A DNA stretch of 64,000 bases from Bradyrhizobium sp. Ash2021. Its GTDB lineage: Bacteria > Pseudomonadota > Alphaproteobacteria > Rhizobiales > Xanthobacteraceae. The stretch spans positions 7,112,501 through 7,176,500 of the forward strand of contig NZ_CP100604.1 in NCBI RefSeq assembly GCF_031202265.1, written 5' to 3'. The notes beneath the pieces are model-generated. The model had not been told where the DNA came from. It searched no databases and worked only from the letters and a program-made list of their open reading frames with translations. Of this stretch, positions 63,862 to 64,000 are shown piece by piece. Numbering within the stretch: the stretch's first letter is position 1; every line of letters begins with the position of its first letter. The translations under genes and the position numbers were made by a program.

Positions 63862-64000
63862 AACTTGACCATGCGTATGTCTATGCGCCGATTTGCCCAG
63901 CTCACAAACGGTTTCAGCAAGAGGCTGGAAAGCTGCAGGCCGCCGTCTCGCTTCATTTTGCGCATTACAATAACGTGCGCATCCATAAGGGCCTTCGCGT
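63862..64000 (+). mobile_element. IS1-type transposase, decayed C-terminal remnant (continues past the window edge)
   Basis: One frame reads NLTMRMSMRRFAQLTNGFSK then RLE, and the match continues in another frame as KLQAAVSLHFAHYNNVRIHK then GLR. Both are the C-terminal blocks of IS1-like transposases of Rhizobiales, so a frameshift has broken the gene. No intact N-terminal part precedes it in 63667-63861. The element continues to the right of the window. Confidence 0.75.

Overview
The window reads as chromosomal DNA of an alphaproteobacterium, most likely Bradyrhizobium or a close relative. The support is high GC in the genes, many branched-chain amino acid ABC transporters, a Bll0957-type amino acid:[carrier protein] ligase, and several dispersed palindromic repeats I associate with Bradyrhizobium and Rhodopseudomonas. 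The genus is inferred from recognition, not from a search.

Left part (1-9.2 kb). A divergent cluster built around carrier proteins lies here. The minus arm is acyl-CoA dehydrogenase, a class II synthetase-like amino acid:[carrier protein] ligase, and a MetY-like PLP enzyme cut by the window edge. The plus arm is carrier protein 1, a FadD/FATP-like ligase, carrier protein 2, a second AMP-forming ligase and a FabG-like reductase. It resembles a small uncharacterised assembly line and is the best candidate for an undescribed system. A cupin protein and an atypical LuxR-type response regulator follow.

Middle left (9.2-20.5 kb). There is a decayed panE remnant, tRNA-Lys(CTT), a lipoprotein, a Spy/LTXXQ-like protein, a TRAP transporter (dctPQM order), an unknown repeat protein, a LysR regulator interrupted by an in-frame stop, and leuA. 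A leucine-rich leader peptide with a strong hairpin lies upstream of leuA.

Transport block (20.8-40.3 kb). A complete Liv system has ppk2 translationally coupled at its end. Next come a Nudix protein, an SsuABC-like system, a second Liv system with LivG and LivF fused in one polypeptide, an OpuC-like system with fused permease and binding protein, a Bug-family binding protein and a dehydrogenase.

Right part (40.4-64 kb). This holds a membrane sulfatase-fold protein, a group of small zinc-ribbon and small membrane proteins, a Crp/Fnr regulator, an SDR/old-yellow-enzyme pair facing a MerR regulator with a clear MerR-type operator, an FMN-dependent alpha-hydroxy-acid dehydrogenase, an orphan Liv-type binding protein and a DUF2336 protein. 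It ends with the isoleucine/valine region: ilvI, a dehydratase, ilvH, a methyltransferase, two exporters and ilvC on one strand, preceded by a textbook promoter, leader peptide and attenuator. Head-to-head miaA and serB overlap at their starts. The far right holds a comparatively AT-rich DUF262/DUF1524 (GmrSD-like) gene beside a decayed IS1-type transposase, which suggests acquired DNA.

The unifying theme is branched-chain amino acid metabolism and uptake: leuA, ilvIHC, two Liv systems plus an orphan binding protein, and two leader-peptide switches. The carrier-protein cluster at the left edge does not fit that theme.
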